From IMG/VR virus record IMGVR_UViG_3300046512_000193, positions 1-33,649 of that record: DNA of 33,649 bases. One strand, given 5' to 3'. The notes under the pieces are model-generated. The model worked only from the letters and a program-made list of their open reading frames with translations. It ran no database searches and was not told the DNA's origin. Origin of the DNA: a virus. The position numbers and the translations under genes are program-made. The first letter of the stretch is position 1; each line of letters opens with the position of its first letter. Below are positions 1 through 6,567 of the stretch, in pieces.

Positions 1-1
1 G

Positions 2-496
2 GGCGCAGGTCTGGAGGTGCGCCCCGTGCCGCCTAACCGTCATATAACCCTCATTGAACCGTCAGGTGAACCGCCATTTCCGGCGGGCCTGTCGGCGCCG
101 CCGGCGAAGGTCGATGCGGAAACCGAACTGCAGGCTGCATGCCGTGCAACCTGGGCGGCCTACGCGAAGGCCTATGCCGTCCGCCACGGCGCCACGCCGG
201 TGCGAAACGCGAAGGTCAACGCCAACGTCAAGCAGCTGGTTCAGCGCCTGGGGCACAGCGAGGCGCCGCTGGTGGCTGCGTGGTTCCTGTCGGTGAACGA
301 ACGCTTCGTCGTCCAGGGCATGCATGACCTCGGCCAGCTGCTGCAGCGCTGCGAGGCTTACCGCACGCAGTGGGTCACTGGCCGGCAGGTCACCGAGACC
401 AGCGCTCGCCAAGCGGACCAGACCCAGTCGAACCGTAGTGCGGCCGACGAGGCCAAGGCGCTGCTGGCGCAGGGGAGGGCATCCCATGCTGGCTGA
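2..496 (+). CDS. Phage replication protein, C-terminal part (5' end cut by window edge)
   Basis: The reading frame is open to the first base of the window. The GTG at 17 has GGAG only one base before it, which is the wrong spacing for a ribosome site, so I read this as the tail of a longer gene. Residues from about 45 to 125 (numbered from the GTG) form an alpha-helical block with a TWAAYAKAYAVRHG stretch and PVRNAKVNANV. From memory this is the C-terminal domain of helix-turn-helix phage replication proteins that act like lambda O. The family match is by recall and the DNA-binding part lies outside the window. The end overlaps the next gene by 11 bases, pointing to one operon. Confidence 0.6.
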   Translation, partial: GAGLEVRPVPPNRHITLIEPSGEPPFPAGLSAPPAKVDAETELQAACRATWAAYAKAYAVRHGATPVRNAKVNANVKQLVQRLGHSEAPLVAAWFLSVNERFVVQGMHDLGQLLQRCEAYRTQWVTGRQVTETSARQADQTQSNRSAADEAKALLAQGRASHAG

Positions 497-1157
497 CTTC
501 GAGCAGGACCGGCTGGTAGAGCTGCTGGTGGTCACGGCGGAGGTGATCGGCGACCAGCTGCGCCCAACCACGGCGGTGTTCATGGTGTCCGACCTGGCCA
601 CCTACCCATTGCCGGCACTGGAGCGTGCGCTGGCCGCATGCCGCCGTGAGCTGAAGGGCAGACTGTCCCTCGCAGCGATTCTGGAGCGCATCGAGGACGG
701 CCACCCGGCACCCAACGAAGCGTGGGCGATTGCGATTCGGGCCGCGGATGAGGGTGCAACGGTCGTGTGGACCGAGCAGACCCGGGATGCCTGGGCGAAG
801 GCTCTGCCGCTGGTGCAGGCGGGCGACAAGATCGCTGCCCGGCCGGCGTTCCTCGAGGTCTATGCGCGGCTGGTGAAAGAGGCGCGCGCTGCCGGTCAGC
901 TCGCCGCGCACCAGCTGTCGCTCGGGTCGGACGTGTCTGGACGGGACAGCGTCCTTCGCCAGGCCGTTGCCACTGGCCAGCTGGCGCACGAGCAGGTAGC
1001 CGAGCACCTGGCGCTTCCTGCGGCCAGCCCTGCGTTCAATGCGATCGCGCTGCTGGCAGGTCGAGTTGAGGCGGCACCCGGCGCCAACGAGCGCACGCGC
1101 GCGCGGCTTGCCGAAGTGGCCGAGCTGCTGGCAGCGCCAGCGGGCAGGGCGGCATGA
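486..1157 (+). CDS. Phage hypothetical protein in replication operon (223 aa)
   Basis: The start is the ATG at 486, preceded by GGGGAGGG at good distance; the frame extends upstream but lies inside the previous gene. The product is helical and Ala/Arg-rich, beginning MLADFEQDRLVELLVVTAEV. A segment near residues 40-75 (LATYPLPALERALAACRREL) resembles proteins that sit beside phage replication initiators, but I do not recognise a named domain. Its place right after a replication gene suggests a helicase-loader or replication accessory role, which is inference only. It overlaps the next gene by ATGA. Confidence 0.7.
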   Translation: MLADFEQDRLVELLVVTAEVIGDQLRPTTAVFMVSDLATYPLPALERALAACRRELKGRLSLAAILERIEDGHPAPNEAWAIAIRAADEGATVVWTEQTRDAWAKALPLVQAGDKIAARPAFLEVYARLVKEARAAGQLAAHQLSLGSDVSGRDSVLRQAVATGQLAHEQVAEHLALPAASPAFNAIALLAGRVEAAPGANERTRARLAEVAELLAAPAGRAA

Positions 1158-1348
1158 GCGCTGAGCAGATGAGCTTTCCCGTGCGGCAGGCCGGCGAGCC
1201 GGTGCAGGAAGCCGGCTGGTATCTGGCTTTCGGCTACGGCACGCGCCCTCTGGTGCTGTATGCGGCGCGCGGCTTGACCGTCTGGCGCGATGGCATGCGC
1301 GCCATCCCGGTGAAGAGTTACGCGGGCCCTATCCCGGAGGTCCGCTGA
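1154..1348 (+). CDS. Small phage hypothetical protein (64 aa)
   Basis: This short gene is translationally coupled on both sides (ATGA with the gene before, TGATG with the gene after), the main evidence that it is real. The product has a central aromatic segment (AGWYLAFGYGTRPLVLY) with no cysteines or clear membrane helix. No family is recognised. It sits in the early/middle operon between replication-type genes and a Ref-like nuclease. Confidence 0.6.
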   Translation: MSAEQMSFPVRQAGEPVQEAGWYLAFGYGTRPLVLYAARGLTVWRDGMRAIPVKSYAGPIPEVR

Positions 1349-1587
1349 TGCGCTCGCACGGCAAGCAGCTGGATATCTTCGACCACGACCCGCGGGTCAA
1401 GGCGCCAAAGCTGGCAAAGGCGTTCCGTGCCGCTGCCGACCATGCCCTGACGCAGTTCGAGTTCACCGCTGCGGTGCGCCAAGAGCGCCATGACTACTAC
1501 TTGGCCGAGGCGAAACGCATTGAGGCTGAGGTGAGGCAGAACAAGCGAGCTGCGGGCCGCCGCCGTCGCGCCAAGGGACTGGGCTGA
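1348..1587 (+). CDS. Small basic phage hypothetical protein (79 aa)
   Basis: Its start overlaps the previous stop (TGATG), as does its own stop with the next start. It begins with a short LDIFDHDPR segment, continues as one amphipathic helix (residues about 22-68) and ends in a cluster of Lys/Arg (KRAAGRRRRAKG) that could bind nucleic acid. No family is recognised. Coupling to the Ref-like gene downstream suggests a DNA-metabolism setting. Confidence 0.6.
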   Translation: MRSHGKQLDIFDHDPRVKAPKLAKAFRAAADHALTQFEFTAAVRQERHDYYLAEAKRIEAEVRQNKRAAGRRRRAKGLG

Positions 1588-1955
1588 TGTGGTCGAAAGC
1601 ACCGCCACCGACCCGCTCAGAGAAAGCGCGGATCGATGTCGCCAAGGAAGGGCCGTGCATGGTGTGCCTGTTGCTGTTCATGCGGAACCTACTGCCGCAG
1701 CACCTGGTGGTCTACGGCTGCGACTACCACCACTGCAAGTCCGGAAACATCCGCCGCGGCCACTTCTTCGGGTTCGCCATGTGCCAGTGGCACCACGAAC
1801 GCGTTCCGCAGGAGGGCCGGTCCTTCGAATGGATGAGCCAGACGTACGGATGGAGCCTCAAGGAGGGCTCCAGAACCTTCCACCAGCTGTACTGCTCGGA
1901 TGACGAGCTGATCGCCCAACAGACCTACATAAACGAACTGAGGCAGGCCGCATGA
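1587..1955 (+). CDS. Ref-like recombination enhancement nuclease (HNH/zinc type)
   Basis: The 122-residue product has a Cys/His layout like phage P1 Ref, a RecA-dependent HNH-type nuclease: CMVC at 24-27, HH at 48-49, then CQWHH at 66-70. Downstream is an aromatic segment (FEWMSQTYGWS) where Ref proteins have their FEARYG-type motif. By family knowledge Ref cuts DNA at RecA-formed D-loops and boosts recombination; here it would act during phage replication or repair. Start and stop overlap its neighbours (TGATG, ATGA), placing it in the early/middle operon. Another HNH nuclease type is possible, but size and Cys/His spacing favour Ref. Confidence 0.7.
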   Translation: MWSKAPPPTRSEKARIDVAKEGPCMVCLLLFMRNLLPQHLVVYGCDYHHCKSGNIRRGHFFGFAMCQWHHERVPQEGRSFEWMSQTYGWSLKEGSRTFHQLYCSDDELIAQQTYINELRQAA

Positions 1956-2455
1956 CCACCACCAAAACCAATCTGTCCCCGGCCGCCGTTCGGGAATGGC
2001 TCAACAGGAACGCAGAGGACCTGCCGTGGACCATGCTCGGAATCTGCGAGGGCATCGGGGCGGCTCCAGGTAGCGAGCGAGCGCAGGTGCACGATGCCGT
2101 GCGGTACTGCGTCATTGCGGGCTTCCTGACTCGGACCGATACCAAGATGGGCCCCGTGTTCCAGCGCACTGGTGAGGGCATGCGCCGGGTAGTCCTCACC
2201 GACGAACAGCGTAAAGAGCGCAAGCGCACCGCAGATGCCAAGCGCATACGTACGCGTACGCCACTTCCGTCTGGAGCTGCGGCTATCGGCCGTCCCAAGC
2301 GCTCGCGCGCTGCACGAGTAGCTGTCCAGGCGGCAAATACCCCAGCGCCGACGGTAGTGCCGAAGCCGAAGGCGGCGGAGACCGTAGACCAGTTCCTCGC
2401 CCGTGGCGGTCGCGTTCAGGTCCTCCCGACGGTGTGGGATAAGGCAGCTGCGTGA
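1952..2455 (+). CDS. Phage hypothetical protein, winged-helix-like N-terminus (167 aa)
   Basis: Residues 8-75 look like a small winged-helix unit: helix-rich with CEGIGAAPGSERAQVHDAVR followed by a YCVIAGFLTR wing-like strand. A basic linker (KERKRTADAKRIRTRT) comes next, then a conserved-looking C-terminal motif, VDQFLARGGRVQVLP, which I recall from small phage regulators. The start overlaps the Ref-like gene by ATGA. Located just before the late antiterminator, it may be a DNA-binding regulator, but that is inference. Confidence 0.6.
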   Translation: MTTTKTNLSPAAVREWLNRNAEDLPWTMLGICEGIGAAPGSERAQVHDAVRYCVIAGFLTRTDTKMGPVFQRTGEGMRRVVLTDEQRKERKRTADAKRIRTRTPLPSGAAAIGRPKRSRAARVAVQAANTPAPTVVPKPKAAETVDQFLARGGRVQVLPTVWDKAAA

Positions 2456-2530
2456 AGCACAAATACTCGTGTTGGTGGGCAGGCGGTGGGACCACGGGTG
2501 AGCAGCAGGACTATCAAAAGGGGAACGCAG

Positions 2531-3235
2531 ATGAGTAGCGGGCGGGAGCTGTTGGCTCGGCTGGGGCCGAGTACGGTCAAGTTCGACACTGGTCGCGGCG
2601 GGATGCCCGACCTCACCAATCAGGACATCGCGGCGGCACTGGGGATGGTGCCGGCCGGGATGGGTCGGGAACTGCTGGAGGCACTGTGGTGGCCGGACAG
2701 TGGCGCGCGGCGGTCGCAGCAGTTGCGGCAGGCGGTGATTGCCCTAGTGGCACCGGAGTACGTCCGCCAGCAGCAGGCCTTGAACGTAGCGCGCACGGAG
2801 TTCGGCATTGCGAAGGCATGCATGGGCTGGGCGGGCGGTCCGGTCACTGATGCGCAGCGCATTGAGCACCAACGGGCAGCGGCCCGGCTGGAGGCCACGC
2901 GCGCGCTGTGCTGGCCGAACAACACCATGGAGCAGCTCGGGGTGCTAACTCGTGCGATCGTCGAAGAAATGGCAAGCGCGGGCTGTTGCAAGGCGTGCCG
3001 GGGACTGCGGATCCAGGCGGCGAAGGATGGAAGTGGGGTGGTCGAGTGCGAATCCTGCGACGCAACGGGGGTAGAGGCGCTCAGCGGGCGGGCGCGTGCG
3101 GTCGCTATCGGCGCGGACAAATCGGCTTACCAGCGCTACTGGCAGCCGGTGTACGAGTGGATGCTTGAGCGCATGCGTGCTGCTGAATCGATTGCAGCAA
3201 GGGACTTCAACCGGATGGTCTCGCGCGCTGCCTAG
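2531..3235 (+). CDS. Q-type late antitermination protein (zinc motif)
   Basis: The chosen ATG at 2,531 follows an AAAAGGGG ribosome site; a frame extension to 2,486 lacks one. The 234-residue product has a CKAC (153-156) / CESC (173-176) zinc ribbon followed by a basic helical tail (SAYQRYWQPVYEWMLERMR). This is the plan of lambdoid Q-like antiterminators and related phage late regulators. Position supports the call: last gene of the middle operon, immediately before a strong terminator and the lysis genes. Q proteins load on RNA polymerase paused near the late promoter and let it pass terminators. The family assignment rests on architecture and position, since sequence identity to lambda Q cannot be judged by eye. 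Confidence 0.65.
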   Translation: MSSGRELLARLGPSTVKFDTGRGGMPDLTNQDIAAALGMVPAGMGRELLEALWWPDSGARRSQQLRQAVIALVAPEYVRQQQALNVARTEFGIAKACMGWAGGPVTDAQRIEHQRAAARLEATRALCWPNNTMEQLGVLTRAIVEEMASAGCCKACRGLRIQAAKDGSGVVECESCDATGVEALSGRARAVAIGADKSAYQRYWQPVYEWMLERMRAAESIAARDFNRMVSRAA

Positions 3236-3291
3236 CGGGGACTTGCTGGGTCCCCGGAAGTGCGGGCAATCTATCCACCATCCAGACGCAA

Positions 3292-3315
3292 GCCCCGGTC
3301 AAGCCGGGGCTTTTT
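3292..3315 (+). terminator. Rho-independent terminator after Q-like gene (tR'-like)
   Basis: GCCCCGG (3,292-3,298) and CCGGGGC (3,304-3,310) form a 7-bp GC stem with a 5-base loop, followed by TTTTTC. It lies 57 bases after the Q-like gene and before the endolysin, where a terminator would block late genes unless antitermination occurs. Confidence 0.85.
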
Positions 3316-3388
3316 CTTTGCCCGCGTCCCAGCCGGATCAACCCTCGTGCCCAGCCGGCGCAGGGGCGGGCACCCTATCGAGGCGACC

Positions 3389-3877
3389 ATGGCACGCATC
3401 ACTCCCCAACAAGCAGGCGGCGTGAACGTCGTGGCCTTCCTCGACATGCTGGCCTGGTCCGAAGGGACCGATAACGGCAAGCAGCCGACAAAAGACGACG
3501 GCTACGACGTGATCGTGGGTGGACAGCTGTTCAAGAGCTACGCCGACCATCCGCGCGTGCTGGTGGACATCCCCAAGCTCAAGATCCAGTCCTCCGCAGC
3601 TGGGCGCTACCAGCTGCTTCGCCGCTACTACGACGCTTACAGCAAGACGCTGGGGCTGAAGGATTTCTCTCCGCTGAGCCAGGACCTCATTGCCTTGCAG
3701 CAGATCCGTGAGCGCCGAGCGCTGCCGCTGATCCAGGCAGGCAGGATTGCGGAGGCCATCAAGGCTGTCCGCAACATCTGGGCAAGCCTGCCGGGAGCCG
3801 GGTACGGGCAGCACGAGCAGAAGCTTGAGAGCCTGCTGGCGACGTACCGCAAGGCAGGCGGGGTGATTGCACCATGA
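3389..3877 (+). CDS. Endolysin, lambda R-type lytic transglycosylase
   Basis: The 162-residue product matches lambda R very closely from memory: FLDMLAWSEGTDNG with the catalytic Glu at residue 25, GYDVIVGGQLF, AGRYQLL and NIWASLPGAGYGQ are all present. Lambda R cleaves the MurNAc-GlcNAc bond of peptidoglycan and leaves 1,6-anhydro ends, acting in the periplasm after holin opens the inner membrane. No signal peptide or SAR segment is seen, consistent with canonical holin dependence. The ATG at 3,389 follows GAGGCG; the frame extends upstream, but through the terminator. It is the first gene of the lysis cassette and overlaps the next start by ATGA. Confidence 0.95.
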   Translation: MARITPQQAGGVNVVAFLDMLAWSEGTDNGKQPTKDDGYDVIVGGQLFKSYADHPRVLVDIPKLKIQSSAAGRYQLLRRYYDAYSKTLGLKDFSPLSQDLIALQQIRERRALPLIQAGRIAEAIKAVRNIWASLPGAGYGQHEQKLESLLATYRKAGGVIAP

Positions 3878-4329
3878 CCGAGCCGGTTAGCACCCTCAAA
3901 GCTGCCGTCGGCGCGTTCACTGCGGCAGTCGTAGCTCCCGCGACCGCCGACGCCCTCCGTCAAGCCGAACGAATCATCCTCGGCGTCCCGCAATCCACGC
4001 TTCTTGTCGCTATTGCGGGAGCCCTGATCGGCGTCCTTCTGCTTCCGGACAAGGACACGGACCGGGTTTCAGCCGATTCGACTCGCAGCCGCGGGCGTCG
4101 TTGGTTCCAGACAGTGGCGCGGCTGCTGGCGCTGGGCGTTGCGGTAATCGCCTACGCGATTGTGGCTGCGTGGCTAATTGCAGTAGCTGCCACCTGGTTC
4201 CCGTCGCTGGCGGGTGCGCCGCAGCTTCCACTTGCCGGCCTGTCCGGCGTGGTCATCCGTCGGCTGCTGCCGGGCTACCTGAAGGTGGTCGAGCGCGTGA
4301 CCGGCAACTTAGGGGGCGAAAAGCCATGA
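3874..4329 (+). CDS. Putative holin (multi-pass membrane protein, 151 aa)
   Basis: Two clear hydrophobic segments are present, at about residues 40-57 (STLLVAIAGALIGVLLLP) and 82-108, with a weaker one near 113-130; between them is a basic stretch (RSRGRRW). This size, membrane pattern and location between the endolysin and the Rz-like gene fit a holin, which forms holes in the inner membrane to release the endolysin. No holin family motif is recognised, and it lacks the dual-start signature of lambda S. Starts with ATGA overlap on the endolysin. Confidence 0.65.
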   Translation: MTEPVSTLKAAVGAFTAAVVAPATADALRQAERIILGVPQSTLLVAIAGALIGVLLLPDKDTDRVSADSTRSRGRRWFQTVARLLALGVAVIAYAIVAAWLIAVAATWFPSLAGAPQLPLAGLSGVVIRRLLPGYLKVVERVTGNLGGEKP

Positions 4330-4808
4330 GCGAACTGATTCGATTGGCGATAGGCCTGTGGGGTCTGATCGTTGGTGCGATCGCTGACGCGGTTGCCTGG
4401 CTGCGCAAGCCGGGCAGCAAGATCAAACTGGTGTGTGCGGTCCTGGCATTCGGCTTCATGGTTGCCGGTCTTTCCGCATACGAGAAAGAGCAGCGCATCC
4501 GTGATTTGAGCGCGCAGGTCGTCAAGGTCCAAGCCGATTGGGATGCAGATGCATCGAGGCTGCAGGCTGACGTGGACGACCGCGACCAGCGCCTGGCCGA
4601 CGTAGCGGCCGCGCTGCGCGCCGAGGCCGAGAAGCTGGAAGCCCTGAAGGCAGAGAGCGCTGCGGCACTTAACGGTCTGGCCAGCAAAATTGAAGCGGCC
4701 GAGCAGGATGCCGCGACGTGGAGGGCGCAGTACGAGCGCCGCCCCGATACATGCAAGGCAGCTTTGGAGCTGCTCGATTCCGCCTGTCCGGCGCTGAAGG
4801 GATACTGA
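4326..4808 (+). CDS. Rz-like inner-membrane spanin subunit
   Basis: The 160-residue product has one strong membrane segment at about 34-51 (KLVCAVLAFGFMVAGLSA) after a hydrophobic N-terminus, then a long coiled coil from about 55 to 135 rich in Ala, Glu and Lys, ending near a Cys-containing tail. This is the plan of an i-spanin, which spans the periplasm and joins an outer-membrane lipoprotein to disrupt the outer membrane in the last step of lysis. ATGA overlap with the holin candidate and the adjacent lipoprotein gene support the role. Sequence identity to lambda Rz is not obvious. Confidence 0.75.
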   Translation: MSELIRLAIGLWGLIVGAIADAVAWLRKPGSKIKLVCAVLAFGFMVAGLSAYEKEQRIRDLSAQVVKVQADWDADASRLQADVDDRDQRLADVAAALRAEAEKLEALKAESAAALNGLASKIEAAEQDAATWRAQYERRPDTCKAALELLDSACPALKGY

Positions 4809-4809
4809 C

Positions 4810-5091
4810 ATGCGGATGTTGATTATCGCGGCGTTGTTGGGGCTGGCAGCATGTGGCACCGCCCCTGACAAGAAGAACTCGCCAGCGCCTGTTGTCATGC
4901 AGGTGCCGGTGGCCACCTATGTACCCATCGATGCCGCCCTGACCAAGCGTTGCAGCTGGGTCAGAGCCGGCAAGCCCTCGGAAGTGTTCGACGTAAGTAA
5001 CGGGCGGAAGCGCTGCCTGCTGCAGTACGAGGCACAGCTCGACGGGATCGACCAAGTGCAAGGCAAGCCCGCTCCGGACGTGAAGCCTTGA
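4810..5091 (+). CDS. Rz1-like outer-membrane spanin lipoprotein
   Basis: The 93-residue product starts MRMLIIAALLGLAACG: a short signal sequence ending in a lipobox (LAAC, Cys15). A Pro-containing segment follows (APVVMQVPVATYVP), as expected of an o-spanin. The gene starts two bases after the Rz-like stop, so the pair is tandem rather than embedded as in lambda. A second ATG at 4,816 is also possible and keeps the lipobox. The mature protein is longer than typical Rz1 and has two further Cys, so part of it may have another function. Confidence 0.75.
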   Translation: MRMLIIAALLGLAACGTAPDKKNSPAPVVMQVPVATYVPIDAALTKRCSWVRAGKPSEVFDVSNGRKRCLLQYEAQLDGIDQVQGKPAPDVKP

Positions 5092-5438
5092 GCCCTGGTA
5101 AGCGGATGCTCGCCCTCGGGCGCCTCAAGGCCGGCCAGCTCAACAAGACCGAGGCCGCCTACGCACAAAGGCTGCGTGCGCTGCAAGCGGATGGACAGAT
5201 CATGTGGCACCGGTTCGAGGGCCTGAAGCTGCGGCTGGCGGACAACACGTTCTTTACCCCTGACTTCGCTGTCATGGCTGCCGACGGCGTCATGGAATGC
5301 CACGAGGTAAAGGGGCATTGGCAGGACGATGCGAGAGCCAAGATCAAGATAGCCGCTGCCATGTACCCGTTCCGCTTCATCGCCGTGAAGGTCAGGGCCA
5401 AGCGTGATGGTGGTGGGTGGTTGGTGGAGGAGTTCTGA
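5088..5438 (+). CDS. DUF1064-type PD-(D/E)XK phage nuclease
   Basis: The 116-residue product has an acidic helix (NKTEAAYAQRL, Glu22), then a FTPDF segment (Asp59) and a CHEVKGHW segment (Glu73, Lys75): the D-ExK core of small phage nucleases annotated DUF1064. These are thought to act as Holliday-junction resolvase-like or packaging-linked nucleases; the exact reaction is not settled. The longest start is a TTG at 5,088 overlapping the lipoprotein stop; an ATG at 5,106 is an alternative that would remove six residues without touching the domain. Confidence 0.75.
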   Translation: MSPGKRMLALGRLKAGQLNKTEAAYAQRLRALQADGQIMWHRFEGLKLRLADNTFFTPDFAVMAADGVMECHEVKGHWQDDARAKIKIAAAMYPFRFIAVKVRAKRDGGGWLVEEF

Positions 5439-5653
5439 TGGACGAGCGCATAGATCGCCTTCTCAGCCTAGCCGAAACGCAGCACGCCACCATCGTGGAG
5501 CTGGGCCAGCAGATCACCCGGCAGGCAGAGCAGATCGGTTTGCTGGTGCAGTCCGTCGCATTGCTGCTGGGTGAAGAGCTGGGTGCGCCTGTGCCAGAGG
5601 ATGGACAGGAGGCCGAGGCAGGGCGCACGGACCTGGACGGGAATCCCTACTGA
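5438..5653 (+). CDS. Small coiled-coil phage protein (71 aa)
   Basis: ATG overlaps the previous stop (TGATG) and the stop overlaps the next ATG, so it is translationally coupled between two nuclease genes. The first 50 residues form a single amphipathic helix with heptad-like leucines (IDRLLSLAETQHATIVELG) and the tail is acidic. No family is recognised. A helper of nuclease or packaging genes is possible but not shown. Confidence 0.6.
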   Translation: MDERIDRLLSLAETQHATIVELGQQITRQAEQIGLLVQSVALLLGEELGAPVPEDGQEAEAGRTDLDGNPY

Positions 5654-5991
5654 TGGCCGGCACCGCATCGAAGTATCGGCCGCGAACGCGTCAGGCCGGT
5701 GGCTGTGCCTTCGCCCACCTCTACGGGACTGCGCGCTGGCAGCGCACGCGCAAAGCGCAGCTGGACCGTGAGCCGCTGTGCAGCAAGTGCAGTGCCCGAG
5801 GGCACGCGACCGTAGCCACGGTGTGCAACCACACCAACGGTCACCCTGCCGGCGAGACGGAGGAGATGTTCTGGAACGGACCCTTCGACAGCCAGTGCGC
5901 CAACTGCCACAACACCGACCAAGCGCGCCTTGAGCGGGGAGCGCTGCAGATCCGAGGATGCGACGCGAACGGATGGCCCGTCGGGACGTGA
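5653..5991 (+). CDS. HNH endonuclease next to terminase genes
   Basis: The 112-residue product carries an LYGTARWQRTRKA segment, a CSKC (43-46), the HNH core VCNHTNGH (His60, His64), a later Asn in MFWNGPFD, and CANCHN (82-87): a zinc-stabilised beta-beta-alpha-metal nuclease. HNH proteins encoded immediately before TerS in HK97-like phages (HK97 gp74 is the model) are needed for terminase cleavage and head assembly. Its position directly before the probable cos site and TerS fits this role well. Confidence 0.9.
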   Translation: MAGTASKYRPRTRQAGGCAFAHLYGTARWQRTRKAQLDREPLCSKCSARGHATVATVCNHTNGHPAGETEEMFWNGPFDSQCANCHNTDQARLERGALQIRGCDANGWPVGT

Positions 5992-6162
5992 TCGTTCCAC
6001 GGCGCCGGGTTTCACGCTGCGGGGGTAGGGGGGGGCGAATTTATGGGGATCGGCCGGACCTAGACCGTCCGTCCCCCTTTCATTTCGTATCCACAATTCA
6101 CGGGACGACCCGGTGAGGGTGGCCCATCACGTCGAAAACGCGCTGTTTTCTAGAGGATTTTC
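5992..6162 (+). other. Probable cos / packaging region
   Basis: This 171-base gap between the HNH and TerS genes contains no credible ORF. It holds an 8-G run followed by CGAATTTATGGGG (about 6,030-6,046), then pyrimidine-rich and GC-rich blocks (CCGTCCGTCCCCC near 6,067). In HNH-TerS-TerL phages with HK97-type heads the cohesive-end site usually sits in this gap with a similar G-run. The exact nick positions cannot be read from sequence alone. Confidence 0.5.
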
Positions 6163-6567
6163 ATGGCTCGGCCTCGATTGCCCGTGGCAAAAGCCGCGAC
6201 CGGCGGTGCGGCCATCAAGAACCCGGGTCGTCACGCTGGCAGGAAGAAGCCCAAGGGCACTCGCACGCTGGGGGAACCGTACAAAACCATGACGCCGCCG
6301 CAGAAGCGGGCGTGGGCCGAGTTCGAGCAGGAGATGCCGTGGCTCAACGCCTCGCACCGCGTGCTGCTGAGGCTCGCCTGCTTCTGGACGGCAAAGATGG
6401 ACGACCCCGAGGCCGATTTCGGTGTGTCAGCGACCCAAGCGTTGAGCTCGATTCTTTCCAAGCTCGGCGCGACACCCGTGGATGAGTCAAAGGTTTCGCA
6501 TGGCACAGACGAAGACGACCCCGACGACGAGTTCTTCGAAGGCGCCGGCGCCGGTCGATCGCACTAA
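6163..6567 (+). CDS. Terminase small subunit
   Basis: The 134-residue product starts with a basic, flexible N-terminus (KNPGRHAGRKKPKG), continues with helices around residues 42-80 (PPQKRAWAEFEQEMPWLNASHRVLLRLACFW style) and ends with a very acidic tail. This is the plan of P27-family small terminases, which bind DNA at cos and hand it to TerL. Position between the HNH gene and TerL supports it. Its 3' end overlaps TerL by 68 bases in another frame. Confidence 0.85.
   Translation: MARPRLPVAKAATGGAAIKNPGRHAGRKKPKGTRTLGEPYKTMTPPQKRAWAEFEQEMPWLNASHRVLLRLACFWTAKMDDPEADFGVSATQALSSILSKLGATPVDESKVSHGTDEDDPDDEFFEGAGAGRSH

Noticed and set aside
17-19. GTG as the true start of the first gene
   Set aside because: GGAG is only one base away and the frame is open to the window edge, so a truncated gene is more likely.
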